Source of the DNA: a virus
Direction: 5' to 3' (one strand)
Virus record (IMG/VR): IMGVR_UViG_3300029922_000001
Coordinates: 62,001 to 126,000 of that record
DNA: 64,000 bases
The notes under the pieces were generated by a model. The model searched no databases. It saw nothing but the letters and a program-made list of their open reading frames with translations, and was not told where the DNA came from. Each line of letters begins with the position of its first letter. Positions within the stretch are counted from its first letter, which is position 1. The translations under genes and the position numbers were made by a program. Below, piece by piece: positions 1 through 9,004 of this stretch.

Positions 1-1688
1 GTCGTTTCCCAGAGAACTATAAAAAAGCTAGATATGACTATCTAATTGACTTAATCTATCATGATGATGAATTAGAAGCAGAAGGTGGCGAAATCTCCAA
101 TGAAGAATTAGAACTCCAAAAGCTTCAAGAACGTCACGTTTCAGATAAATTTGCTACTGAAATGGATTTAATTACTAAAGGTGATTTGCTTCCAGAAGTA
201 AAAAAACAAATTTTAGATAAAATTAAAATGCGTAGAAGATTCTTTGAATTAGTTTTAGTTATGGGACGTAGAGGTAGCAAGAGTTTTATTGTTTGTATTA
301 TTGCTCTATACGAAGCTTTTAAACTATTACAAATGGGACATCCACAAAGTAGAATTCCTTCTGCTATTGACTCAACCGTTTTTACTATCTGTAATGTTGC
401 TGTTTCACAAAAACAGGCTGACTCTGCTATTTTCACTCCTTTGTCAAGTTATGTGAACTCTAGTCCATTCTTTACTCAGTGTATTGGTGGTCAAAATAGT
501 CAAGAAATTCACTTATTAACAGAACATGATAAACAAGAAAATGTCCTTAGAAAGAAAAAAGGATTAGATCCTCTAACTGGAACTATTCAAATTATATGCG
601 GACATAGTAACTCGTCTTCATTGGTTGGACGTTCTATGATCGTCGTTATCATTGACGAAATGGCTGAAATGGCTCAAGAAGGTGGGGCTGGTGTTGACTA
701 TGAATTGTACGAAAAACTACTTCCTGCTATCTCAAGCTTTGGTTTGGAATATGGAAAAATGATTAGTATTTCCAACCCATTAGGTCCTCATGGTAAATTG
801 TATGATCTATACAAAGATAGTTTTGATTCTAAAAGCAGTTTAATGTTTCAATTGTCAACTCATGAAGCTAACCCATTCATTCCATTAGACTTCCTTGAAG
901 CGCAAAAAACTAGAAATCCAGTTACTTACGAAATGTTTTATGGAGCTAGGTTTGGAGATGCAGGTAGCTCACCTTGGATACAAGCAGAACATGTGGATAA
1001 AGCCTTTGAAAATGGATATTGTAGAAGTCGCTTAGAAATGGGTGAGCCTGGAGTATCTTATTATGCTCATTTAGATCCCGCTAGAAGTAATGACTATTAC
1101 GCATTAGCCATTGTACATCCTGAAATGACTGGTTATTACAATCCAGATGGTAGCCCTATTAATAAAATAATTGTAGATCATATTCACGTATGGAAGCCTT
1201 TGAATGATCACAAAATAGACAGTAACGAAGTAGATCAATACATCATTAATTTATCTCAAAAAATATTTTTAAAACAAGTTTCTTATGACCAATGGGAAAG
1301 TGAAAACTCAATTAAGAAATTACAAGGTTTCAATATCAATGCTGTATGTACTACGTTTAATCCAGACTACAAACGTTTAGCATATGGAGAATTATATGAA
1401 CTCTTTGTTAGTGGTAGAATTGAATTCTATGGTAAGAACACTATTATAGCACAGCCAAATGGCACAATTATGGAATTAAATGAAATTGATGAAGCTAAAA
1501 AACAATTCAAGTTATTGCAACAAAAATTCCAGGCTAATAAAAGAAAGATTTATACATTACCTAATGCTTTTGATGATATTCCTGACGCCTTAGCTGGTGC
1601 TTGTTATCAGGCATTACAAAAGCAAGTATACCAAACTTCATTTAGACCAAGAGCAGTGTATTTACCATATAGAGGGGGACGCTTCTAA
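1..1688 (+). CDS. terL: Terminase large subunit (TerL), 5' partial
   Basis: This is the DNA-packaging motor ATPase and nuclease that cuts concatemers and drives DNA through the portal. The frame is open from base 3 with no stop, so the gene begins upstream of the window and the ATG at 162 is internal. The Walker A motif GRRGSKS lies at 264-284, and Walker B (VVIIDE) has its Asp-Glu at 654-659. The C-terminal half has an RNase H-like nuclease pattern: an Asp in HLDPARSND near 1075, an acidic pair in SYDQWESE near 1290, and a late Asp in DDIPDALAG near 1575. The stop overlaps the 3' end of the reverse gene that follows by 4 nt. A hairpin at 1667-1701 spans this junction. Family assignment is secure from the motif order; the exact subfamily was not resolved. 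Confidence 0.93.
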   Translation, partial: RFPENYKKARYDYLIDLIYHDDELEAEGGEISNEELELQKLQERHVSDKFATEMDLITKGDLLPEVKKQILDKIKMRRRFFELVLVMGRRGSKSFIVCIIALYEAFKLLQMGHPQSRIPSAIDSTVFTICNVAVSQKQADSAIFTPLSSYVNSSPFFTQCIGGQNSQEIHLLTEHDKQENVLRKKKGLDPLTGTIQIICGHSNSSSLVGRSMIVVIIDEMAEMAQEGGAGVDYELYEKLLPAISSFGLEYGKMISISNPLGPHGKLYDLYKDSFDSKSSLMFQLSTHEANPFIPLDFLEAQKTRNPVTYEMFYGARFGDAGSSPWIQAEHVDKAFENGYCRSRLEMGEPGVSYYAHLDPARSNDYYALAIVHPEMTGYYNPDGSPINKIIVDHIHVWKPLNDHKIDSNEVDQYIINLSQKIFLKQVSYDQWESENSIKKLQGFNINAVCTTFNPDYKRLAYGELYELFVSGRIEFYGKNTIIAQPNGTIMELNEIDEAKKQFKLLQQKFQANKRKIYTLPNAFDDIPDALAGACYQALQKQVYQTSFRPRAVYLPYRGGRF

Positions 1689-1701
1689 GCCCCCTCTGTA
1701 T
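1667..1701. terminator. Hairpin spanning convergent stops of TerL and the reverse gene
   Basis: The arms 1667-1678 (ending AGAGGGGG) and 1690-1701 (starting CCCCCTCT) pair over 12 bp with one G-U, around an 11-nt loop that holds the stop codons of both converging genes. There is no U-tract on either side, so it may be a bidirectional pause or a 3'-end stabiliser rather than a classic intrinsic terminator. Confidence 0.5.
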
Positions 1702-2086
1702 CTGAAGTATATAATAAAGTGCGTTCTTTATCTATCAAACCAATTATTTCCCAACAACCTTGAATGATCCAATGTTCCTCTTTAGGATGCCATGCTAACA
1801 CTAAATCTAGATTTAGTTCTTTAATTTTTGGTGCATTAACACGACCAAGAACAATATGATACCAGTCATTGCGTTTAATATAGTTAGTAACAGCATATGC
1901 ACCAAATAAACGTTTTTTAGCACCCTTGTTTGCTTTAATTTCGTCAGGAGAAGCAATCCAATATATTTTCTTATTTAAGTTAGTGGCTTTGCTATATTCT
2001 TTAAGTGTCATGATCTTATTGTTCTTGTCTACCATGTTGGGAACCTGATAACCACCTTCTATTTTAAAACATTGATCTATATTCAT
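1685..2086 (-). CDS. Hypothetical protein, 133 aa, reverse-strand island
   Basis: The function is not recognised. The protein is mixed alpha/beta in composition, rich in Trp, Lys and Ile, with no signal peptide, membrane segment or known motif. It is a single reverse gene between + strand virion genes and ends convergently inside the TerL stop. Its start has no SD. Instead a TATAAT hexamer sits 5 nt before the ATG, which supports transcription starting at or near the start codon. That promoter-like element and the lack of a competing ORF on the other strand make it a likely real gene. The position suggests an independently transcribed accessory (moron-like) gene. Confidence 0.7.
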   Translation of the reverse strand: MNIDQCFKIEGGYQVPNMVDKNNKIMTLKEYSKATNLNKKIYWIASPDEIKANKGAKKRLFGAYAVTNYIKRNDWYHIVLGRVNAPKIKELNLDLVLAWHPKEEHWIIQGCWEIIGLIDKERTLLYTSDTEGA

Positions 2087-2091
2087 GCTTT

Positions 2092-2097
2092 ATTATA
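2092..2097 (-). promoter_or_regulatory. TATAAT element 5 nt before ATG (leaderless-type promoter)
   Basis: It reads AGG-TATAAT-AAAGC-ATG on the reverse strand. No SD is possible in the gap and no TTGACA-like -35 is visible. One of a recurring set in this window. Confidence 0.55.
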
Positions 2098-2138
2098 CCT
2101 AAGCAGGGTAATTTATTTATCGTATTGAATTAGAAAAT

Positions 2139-3305
2139 ATGAGTAAACGTATCGCGCAGTTTGGTGGCATAGGAGGTATGTCCAATCAAGGTGCCCCTGG
2201 AAGGTCGCCAATTCAATTTGGTAACGCAGGAAACAATGGTAAACCCAATGCAATACAACCTGATGTTGTATTTGATAGTTTATTAAGTCCTTATCAAATT
2301 GGTTGTGATATTGAAAGAAGTATTGAAAATCAATTGGAAATCTTCCATACCGATATGGAAGCTGACCAAATCGCGTATTTAGATCCAAAACAAAGACAAA
2401 AAATTAAAGATGGTCAATATCTTCAAAGAAGAGATGAATATCGTTATAAGCCTTTGGCTAGTGACGAAAAGCCAAGATACCCTAAATTTGTACCTACAGA
2501 AACCGCTTTAAACAATAAGAGGGTAAACGATGATGCTAGATTAAACCAAGATAATGTCGTTGAACATATTAAACCAGACAGAATTCATATGTCTGCTAGA
2601 AAACTCAATAATGATGCTTTAAGATTTATTTTCGCAGATAATAAATTCGAAGAAGATTTAGATGAAAATTTTGATAATGGTGTTTTCGGGATGAACGCTG
2701 ATGGTGCGGAAATTGCAAGATCACCAACTTCTATGGGTGTTGAAGAAGATACTAATATCAATAACATGAAAAATGAAGGTCAAGATAAATATCATATGGA
2801 CCCTGCTAGTGGTGGATACAATTCCCCAAGTGCGCAATACGAAAAAGGTGGTATTGGTGGACGTAGCCAAGCAGATATTGAACATATGTTAAATGACGAT
2901 AAAGATGTTAGTGTAGGTGGTTATGGTAATAAATTACCAGAAAACGGTCAATTCTCTACATTATACGAAGGTGCTGCTGCCAACTATATTCAACCAGATC
3001 AATATTACAAGACAGATACAGAAGCTAAAACCTCTGAACCTGAATTAGATCCACAAATGAAAGAGTTATTAGATGGTATTATGAATAATTCAGAAGTTAC
3101 TACTGAATCCAAACTAAACTTACATAACAAAGTACAAAATCCTTCTCTTCAGGGTCCACCAACAAAGGACATGGATGCTGGATACAGTCAATATGATGCA
3201 TTAGGTAACAGTAAGGATAATAAATTCTATCAAGAAGCTGAAGGCGCAAACACTTGGAAGAATAACCCAGGTTCAATTGCTCAGCCTAGTAGCCCAATGC
3301 CTTAA
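2139..3305 (+). CDS. Hypothetical virion-type protein, Gly/Asn-rich, 388 aa
   Basis: The function is not recognised. The N-terminus (MSKRIAQFGGIGG) and long stretches are rich in Gly, Asn, Asp and Gln with few hydrophobic runs, as in a largely disordered or extended structural protein. Residues about 45-120 are more ordered and charged. It lies between TerL and the sugar mutase in the late region, so a virion or assembly role is inferred only from context. The start has neither a good SD nor a clear TATAAW element. It shares a short K/R-x-A N-terminal signature with several other proteins here. Confidence 0.7.
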   Translation: MSKRIAQFGGIGGMSNQGAPGRSPIQFGNAGNNGKPNAIQPDVVFDSLLSPYQIGCDIERSIENQLEIFHTDMEADQIAYLDPKQRQKIKDGQYLQRRDEYRYKPLASDEKPRYPKFVPTETALNNKRVNDDARLNQDNVVEHIKPDRIHMSARKLNNDALRFIFADNKFEEDLDENFDNGVFGMNADGAEIARSPTSMGVEEDTNINNMKNEGQDKYHMDPASGGYNSPSAQYEKGGIGGRSQADIEHMLNDDKDVSVGGYGNKLPENGQFSTLYEGAAANYIQPDQYYKTDTEAKTSEPELDPQMKELLDGIMNNSEVTTESKLNLHNKVQNPSLQGPPTKDMDAGYSQYDALGNSKDNKFYQEAEGANTWKNNPGSIAQPSSPMP

Positions 3306-3318
3306 TATAAAATACGTG

Positions 3319-3324
3319 TATAAA
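3319..3324 (+). promoter_or_regulatory. TGTATAAA element 7 nt before the mutase ATG
   Basis: It reads GTG-TATAAA-TTAAAAT-ATG. There is no SD between it and the start codon, so the predicted mRNA is leaderless or nearly so. Confidence 0.5.
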
Positions 3325-3331
3325 TTAAAAT

Positions 3332-4429
3332 ATGCATTACGATTTTCTAATTGTAGGAACTGGCTTTTATGGAGCTACCTTTGCTAACATAGCCCATGCC
3401 AAGGGCTATAAGGTTAGAATGATCGAACAACGCAATATTCCTGGTGGGAATAGCAGTACTGAATTAATACACAACATAAATGTTCATACTCATGGACCAC
3501 ATATTTTTAGAACAAATAAAGAGGAAATATGGGAGTTCATTAATCAATTCACTAAATTTCATCATTATTCACACAGACTAAAAGTAAGTCATAATAATAA
3601 ACTTTATTCCTTTCCCATCAATTTAATGACAATGCATCAGGTTTGGGGTGTAATGTCTCCAAATGAAGCAAAAGATAAGTTAGAGTCTGTAAGAGTTCAT
3701 AATGATAATCCAAAAAATATGGAAGAGTATTGTCTTTCTTTGATTGGTGAAGAATTATATGAAATTTTCATTAAAGGATATACCACTAAACACTGGGGAA
3801 GATCCCCTAAAGAACTACCTGCTTGGATTGTAAAGCGTATCCCTGTACGTTTCAATCTAGATGATCACTATTACCATAATGATAGTCAATATGAAGGTAT
3901 TCCAATTGGTGGTTACACGCGCATGTTTGAGAATATGTTAATAGACATTCCTGTAGATTACAATACTAACTTCATGGAAAATAAAAAAGAACTCAGCAAG
4001 ATAGCAGATAAGATTATCTTTACGGGTTGTATTGATGAATATTACGATTATGCTTTAGGTCGATTAGAATATCGTTCTTTAGATTTTCATCACGAAGTAC
4101 ACAAAGGAGATTATCAAGGTTGTTCTGTTGTTAATTATGCAGATGTAAATATTCCTTATACTCGTATTGTAGAGCATAAACATTTTGAACATTCTGATTC
4201 GGAATACACAATTATAACTAAAGAATATCCCAAAGCTTATACTACAGGTTCCGTTCCATACTATCCCATTAATGATGATACCAACAATAACTTATTTAAG
4301 AGTTACCAAGAGTTAAGTTCTCATGACAATAATGTGGTTTTTGGTGGCAGACTTGGTTCGTATAAATATTACGATATGGATCATGCAATTGCGGCTTCAA
4401 TGACACTTTCAAAAAGGTTATTGAATTAA
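3332..4429 (+). CDS. glf: UDP-galactopyranose mutase
   Basis: This FAD enzyme interconverts UDP-galactopyranose and UDP-galactofuranose, the precursor of galactofuranose-containing glycans. The N-terminus has the dinucleotide fingerprint IVGTGFYG (residues 7-14) followed by an acidic strand end and PGGNSS. The family signatures HTHGPHIFRTN (residues 52-62), YTTKHWGRSPKELPAW (about 151-166), KRIPVRFNLDDHYY and GIPIGGYTRMF are all present in the right order. The length of 365 aa is normal and nothing is truncated. It lies among late virion genes with its own promoter-like TATAAA and no SD. With the glycosyltransferases at 47973-53360 it implies a phage-directed glycan. Flavin and substrate binding are inferred from the family. 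Confidence 0.93.
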   Translation: MHYDFLIVGTGFYGATFANIAHAKGYKVRMIEQRNIPGGNSSTELIHNINVHTHGPHIFRTNKEEIWEFINQFTKFHHYSHRLKVSHNNKLYSFPINLMTMHQVWGVMSPNEAKDKLESVRVHNDNPKNMEEYCLSLIGEELYEIFIKGYTTKHWGRSPKELPAWIVKRIPVRFNLDDHYYHNDSQYEGIPIGGYTRMFENMLIDIPVDYNTNFMENKKELSKIADKIIFTGCIDEYYDYALGRLEYRSLDFHHEVHKGDYQGCSVVNYADVNIPYTRIVEHKHFEHSDSEYTIITKEYPKAYTTGSVPYYPINDDTNNNLFKSYQELSSHDNNVVFGGRLGSYKYYDMDHAIAASMTLSKRLLN

Positions 4430-4448
4430 AAAATAGAAAGTAAATTAT

Positions 4449-5210
4449 ATGGGGTTAATCCAAACATTAAGATTGGCAAGCGTCTTAGATGGCATAGGCG
4501 ATGACGGCGATTATGAAAAAGCTGACGCCTTAGATCGTCATGTTCTTGCACAAATAGGTTATATTAACCAAAACCCATCAATTAACTGGTTTTTAAGACC
4601 TTGGAGCGATCACGCGCAAGAATTTAAAGATTCAGATTCTAAGCGTCAAAAATTCCATCAATCTACTATCCCAACTTATGGTAGTGGTTATACTCAAGCT
4701 CCTGAAGATTTTTCAGTTCAACCTAAAAAAGTACAAAATGTAAATGTTAGTGAATCTGCAAAACAAATTTTACAAACCATATCTGCACGTCCATGTTTTC
4801 TAAATATCAGCCTTAGAGGTTGTGGCGCTCAAGGAAGTGCTGTATTTGATGTTAAGATTACCAATAAACCACAAGGCGATAGGCAATTCCCTGTCTCCAC
4901 TGATATGTTTGTGGATTTTATGCCTGATACTGAAGGACACGAAAACGGTATATTAGATTGGAATGGTAAGAATTTTGTTTTTCAATCTCCAAACAAATGT
5001 AAACCACAAACCCAAAATACAAAAGAAGTGAGCGACACTTCTACTACTTTATTTAACATGGACGGTGGTAGCGGTGTTAACGGTCCAGCTTATGTAGTTA
5101 ATGACTACAAGAGTATTGGTATGAACGGTGGTAAAACTGGACCATTCGAATGGAATAGTCAACATCGCACTGAAGGCGTCGGAAGTTGGAAAAACGCCAT
5201 GCCAACATAA
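4449..5210 (+). CDS. Hypothetical virion-type protein with N-terminal ADxLD module, 253 aa
   Basis: The function is not recognised. Residues about 3-37 form a predicted helical hairpin (LRLASVLD, then EKADALDRHV) that matches a module recurring in other proteins of this window. The rest has a Ser/Gly/Asn-rich central segment and a beta-rich C-terminal part (NISLRGCGAQGSAVFDV and following). No signal peptide or membrane segment is seen. It is 19 nt downstream of the mutase gene on the same strand, without a strong SD. Confidence 0.72.
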   Translation: MGLIQTLRLASVLDGIGDDGDYEKADALDRHVLAQIGYINQNPSINWFLRPWSDHAQEFKDSDSKRQKFHQSTIPTYGSGYTQAPEDFSVQPKKVQNVNVSESAKQILQTISARPCFLNISLRGCGAQGSAVFDVKITNKPQGDRQFPVSTDMFVDFMPDTEGHENGILDWNGKNFVFQSPNKCKPQTQNTKEVSDTSTTLFNMDGGSGVNGPAYVVNDYKSIGMNGGKTGPFEWNSQHRTEGVGSWKNAMPT

Positions 5211-5255
5211 AGGAATTTGGAAATCGTTTAATAATATAAATATATAGGAGATAAT

Positions 5256-5972
5256 ATGCCCCGATCACCAATTAGACTTGTAAGCCAACAATATGATCTT
5301 GATATTTTCAATGGATCTTTCGAAAACGATGAAGTAGATGGTTTATCCGATTTACAACGCACTTTATTATCTAATGCATCTGTAACTAGAGAAGCATCCA
5401 AAAAGAAAGAACACTTTACTTCTTTATTGGAAATAATCGCTAAATCAGAAGATACCGTAGTAACTGCTGCATCCAAGATTGCTTACAATGATGACACTAA
5501 AATTTATCGTGTTCCAACTGAAATCAATGACGTAGAATTAATTGGCTTAAAAACTCATGGTTTAGTTCAGGGACAAGGTAGATTAGTTAAACTTACTGAA
5601 AGTGGTACTAATTTATTAAGAGATAAGTGGCTTACTTCCGAAAATAATATCAAACAAAAGAGAACCAAACCTAAATTTGATATTTTGAAAGAGCCAAAAT
5701 ATTCATATAGTGCAGCTAACGCCAATTATGTTGATAACTCTGCGTTTAAGGCTGTTGCTAGTTTGAATGATGAACAGAAAGTTGTGTTAGCTGAAAGTAT
5801 CTTAACAGATATTAAAGAAGGATATAATGATGAATTCATTAATGAAAGTCATGCTTATTTACGTCATTTAATCGGTTTAGAAGAAAATTGTCCTAATATT
5901 AACATCGCTACACGAACATTAGTTGCAAATCGTCTTGCATCTTCTGTACAAAGCAATAGACGCAATGGTTAA
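5256..5972 (+). CDS. Hypothetical protein, possible winged-helix segment, 238 aa
   Basis: The function is not recognised. Residues about 70-130 (IYRVPTEINDVELIGLKTHGL, then LVKLTESGTNLL) read like a winged-helix DNA-binding segment, with an LTxxG beta-wing pattern. This is a weak, eye-level resemblance. The C-terminal third is helical. The start is well set by AGGAG at 5246-5250, just before ATG 5256. The last 8 nt (ATGGTTAA) overlap the next gene start, so the two are likely translationally coupled. Confidence 0.72.
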   Translation: MPRSPIRLVSQQYDLDIFNGSFENDEVDGLSDLQRTLLSNASVTREASKKKEHFTSLLEIIAKSEDTVVTAASKIAYNDDTKIYRVPTEINDVELIGLKTHGLVQGQGRLVKLTESGTNLLRDKWLTSENNIKQKRTKPKFDILKEPKYSYSAANANYVDNSAFKAVASLNDEQKVVLAESILTDIKEGYNDEFINESHAYLRHLIGLEENCPNINIATRTLVANRLASSVQSNRRNG

Positions 5973-6687
5973 AGTTAAGTTAAACAGCACAGAGTTAATA
6001 GATATTTGCGGAGAATTAGTTCGCAAAACTGGAGTAAAGAAAGACAAATCTTTATTTAAATTACCTCCTAATTTCACTAGTGACAAAATCACTAGTGAAA
6101 AAAACTTAATAGCTTTGTTTCGTGTTTTATCCGAATATGAAGACGGCAGACATTTGAAGTTAATTAATTTGCCACAACTATATAATAAGTATGGCGGTTT
6201 ACCAATTTTAGAAGATAGTCAATATCGTACTGTACATAATTGGTTACAACAAGCACATTTTGCGTTTAGAGCAATTTTAGTCGAAAAAGCCATGCGACAA
6301 TTTGATAACCTTAATGATGCTGCTAAATGGGTTTATGAGCAAATGTATTTTAATAAACCTAGAAAATCATTTATTGCTAAAGACGGTAATGTTTACAAAC
6401 CACTTCGATATGCAACCTCTGAAGTTATTTTAAAATGGATTCAACAGGAATGTGAACAAAATCAACTAAATAAAGAATATGGTGCAAAAATCACAGTTGT
6501 AGAGTGGGAACTATACGGTTTACACGGAAAACTAAGAACTGCACAAAAAAATCTAACTCAAGAAATAAATTCAGTAGTAAAAATTGCAAAAACTTTAGAT
6601 TATAAAGGTTTTGCTCCCAATGCTGACGAACTAGATGATAAGTTAAATTCTTTTCTTGAGAATTTAGAAATAATGGATGGTGTTTAA
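5965..6687 (+). CDS. Hypothetical protein with C-terminal ADELDD module, 240 aa
   Basis: The function is not recognised. The protein is helix-rich, with no membrane segment. The C-terminus carries a clear copy of the recurring module (IAKTLDYKGFAPNADELDD, encoded at about 6586-6642). ATG 5965 is chosen over an upstream in-frame ATG at 5923 because it makes an ATGGTTAA overlap with the preceding stop, an arrangement seen at five junctions here. The gene contains a perfect 12-bp inverted repeat at 6072-6100. Confidence 0.75.
   Translation: MVKVKLNSTELIDICGELVRKTGVKKDKSLFKLPPNFTSDKITSEKNLIALFRVLSEYEDGRHLKLINLPQLYNKYGGLPILEDSQYRTVHNWLQQAHFAFRAILVEKAMRQFDNLNDAAKWVYEQMYFNKPRKSFIAKDGNVYKPLRYATSEVILKWIQQECEQNQLNKEYGAKITVVEWELYGLHGKLRTAQKNLTQEINSVVKIAKTLDYKGFAPNADELDDKLNSFLENLEIMDGV
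6072..6100. repeat. Intragenic inverted repeat, 12-bp perfect arms
   Basis: TTTCACTAGTGA (6072-6083) and TCACTAGTGAAA (6089-6100) are perfect reverse complements around a CAAAA loop. Each arm contains the palindrome TCACTAGTGA. It encodes FTSDKITSE within the 5965 gene. Confidence 0.7.
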
Positions 6688-6691
6688 AAGC

Positions 6692-9004
6692 ATGAAGATT
6701 AAGATAGCCAAAAATGACAATTATAGTTATAGTTTTGAATATACTAAAGAAGAAAAAAAACGTCTTAGCGATTGGGCTATTTATGTAGAAGCTTTTGCAA
6801 CCACAGAAAGTGATAATTTAAGAACATCTTCTAGTATGATGTTGCAGATTAGAAACGCTGCTTTAATTAAAGACGTTTCCGGTCTTCCATCTGCTTTGGA
6901 AAATCTTTTTAGTCGTATTGAATCCTGGCGCAATCAAATTAGAAAAGTAGCTGATGCTAGACAAGATATTCCCCCTCAAGAAAAAGAAAGATTTGTTAAA
7001 ATCCAATTAGCTCTTAAAATTCAAGAAGTACTAACATCTAATTCAGAACTTAGAGATGCTTTGTTTACTCATATTTATGAATTATCAGATAAAATTGCAC
7101 ATAGCCCTAATTACTTACAAATTCCTCCTGGTTTTAGTGCTGAAGATGCTGTTGCCTATATGATTCGCAATACAATGGACTTAGATAAAACCGCTGCTTT
7201 ATCAGATAATGCTAATCGCGGTAAGATGTCTAGTTCTATTGTTGACTGGTTAGCTGGTTATGCTCCAGAAGCTAGTGGTGGCACTAAAAACTGGGAAAGT
7301 TATATTGCTCCTTTGTTAAGACAAAAGGGTAAAAATGCTGTTTCTGTTTGGAATAAAGGTAACAAGAGCGAAGAAGCATTAGAATATGAAGGTTCTGATG
7401 GTAAGACAACTGAAAATGCAAATATTTATCAAAATAGACAGCAAGATCCACATGCTTTAGTTGATGTTAAACCAGTTAATTTGTCTGCTTGGACAAAAGA
7501 AATGTTTAACAGCGTTAGAAACTTAGTTATGAAGTTGGCAAACAAGAATCCAGAAAAATACGAAGTTCTTGCGGAAAAATTTGGTACTTATACCGAAGCT
7601 ATGAACACAGTTGTAGCACAAGCTAAAAAAATAGATCAAATGCAAATTGGCTATTTCCAAGATAAAAACCCAGAAACTCTAAAGCAAATTCAAAATGCAG
7701 TACAAATTTTCCAAACTTCATTTATGAAGGCTCATGAAATTTTTCCAAATACCTCAAAGGGTTTTGCGGATGAATTAGCAGACATTTTAGAAGATTTCAT
7801 TCCTCAAGCACCAGTTGCTGAAGAAGTTGTTAATCCACAAACTGGTGAAACCGAAGTTGCACCACAGGTTGGAGAGACTGAAGAAAAAACAGATGATTTA
7901 GCTTGGATTGAACAACATGCTCCTGATTTAGCTCGTAAATTATTGAGTATTGGTGGTAAACCAGGTATGTATGTAGAAAATGGTTCTACCAAACCATATT
8001 CTAAGATGCTTGGTCAACAAGGTCCAGAAGGTCAACCTGTAATGAAATATTACATTGGCTTATCTAAACTATTACATTTAGGTATTAATTCTATTGGAGA
8101 TTTAAGTGACTTGTTAGATGAAACACGTTCATTGTCTTCTCAAAATTACGAAGCTATTATCTCTCATTTGATTACACAAGCTGGTTTTTACGAAAGTAGA
8201 TATCGTGCAGTTATGTTGTCTAAACTTTCTTCACCATCTCAGTATAAACCAATTTTCGGTAAATTCTTATTTGATTTGATTGCTCAATTTGGCGATAAGT
8301 ATTATGCTTATGCCGTTAAAGCTGCGGAAGAAAGTGGCGAATTGGCTCAAAATCCTCAAGCAACACAAGCTATTCAAGCTGCCAAGGATACTCTTATTAC
8401 TAATTTGCGTTCAGCCGCAAAAGCAAGACTTGGTGGAAAGAAAGAATTAGATGATTCTCAAGTTGAAAATATGACTCAAGCTAATGACGTATTCAGAGGT
8501 TTATTGTCAAGTATTGATCCTTCAATGAGAGCCGCTGCTTACGAATTCTTTAAGGACGAAATTGCAAAACGTCGTCAAGAGAAACTAGAATGGGGTGGTA
8601 ACTTCGGTGGTACAGCATTAACTCAAGAGGATCTTGAAGAAATCGCAAATGAAGTTTTCCAGAAAGTTTATTTGAATGGTAAAGTTGATATGTCACTTAG
8701 AAGTAAGGGCAAGAATCCTTATGAACCAGCTAAAGGATTAAGCTTCTTACAGCCACACGTTATTAAACAAGAACTTCAAAAGCTTAACACACCTGGTACT
8801 AAAGGTGATAGTTGGATGATGGGCATGGACGATTTGACTAAAGAAACAAGAAAAACTCCAGAAGCCACAGTGCGTGTTAAACTAAAAAGATGCGCTTCTA
8901 AAGAAGAACTTAATGATTTAGCTGCATATTACGATACTATTTCAAATTATGAATTTGCTGACAAGGTAGATAGATTAATTTTCAAATGGTATGCCAATGA
9001 CTAA
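6692..9004 (+). CDS. Large hypothetical late protein with C-terminal ADxVD module, 770 aa
   Basis: The function is not recognised. The protein is largely helical, with long charged amphipathic stretches, an acidic linker near residues 375-405, and no membrane segment or signal peptide. The C-terminus (LAAYYDTISNYEFADKVD) is another copy of the ADxhD module. The late position and size would suit an internal virion or assembly protein; that is inference. ATG 6692 lies 4 nt after the previous stop. ATG 6677 in the same frame, overlapping that stop by 11 nt, is an equal alternative that adds five residues. No SD precedes either. Confidence 0.75.
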   Translation: MKIKIAKNDNYSYSFEYTKEEKKRLSDWAIYVEAFATTESDNLRTSSSMMLQIRNAALIKDVSGLPSALENLFSRIESWRNQIRKVADARQDIPPQEKERFVKIQLALKIQEVLTSNSELRDALFTHIYELSDKIAHSPNYLQIPPGFSAEDAVAYMIRNTMDLDKTAALSDNANRGKMSSSIVDWLAGYAPEASGGTKNWESYIAPLLRQKGKNAVSVWNKGNKSEEALEYEGSDGKTTENANIYQNRQQDPHALVDVKPVNLSAWTKEMFNSVRNLVMKLANKNPEKYEVLAEKFGTYTEAMNTVVAQAKKIDQMQIGYFQDKNPETLKQIQNAVQIFQTSFMKAHEIFPNTSKGFADELADILEDFIPQAPVAEEVVNPQTGETEVAPQVGETEEKTDDLAWIEQHAPDLARKLLSIGGKPGMYVENGSTKPYSKMLGQQGPEGQPVMKYYIGLSKLLHLGINSIGDLSDLLDETRSLSSQNYEAIISHLITQAGFYESRYRAVMLSKLSSPSQYKPIFGKFLFDLIAQFGDKYYAYAVKAAEESGELAQNPQATQAIQAAKDTLITNLRSAAKARLGGKKELDDSQVENMTQANDVFRGLLSSIDPSMRAAAYEFFKDEIAKRRQEKLEWGGNFGGTALTQEDLEEIANEVFQKVYLNGKVDMSLRSKGKNPYEPAKGLSFLQPHVIKQELQKLNTPGTKGDSWMMGMDDLTKETRKTPEATVRVKLKRCASKEELNDLAAYYDTISNYEFADKVDRLIFKWYAND

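Noticed and set aside
162-164. ATG 162 as the true TerL start
   Set aside because: The frame is open upstream to the window edge and the Walker A motif would be only 35 residues from the start, while TerL proteins have a longer N-terminus.
134-436. Reverse ORF of about 100 aa across the terminase N-terminal coding region
   Set aside because: It lies fully within TerL motif I coding sequence on the other strand, has no ribosome-binding site, and is a shadow frame.
5235-5242. TATAAATA before the 5256 gene as a late promoter
   Set aside because: A start 6-7 nt downstream would fall within the SD (AGGAG at 5246-5250), so it is more likely chance in AT-rich sequence.
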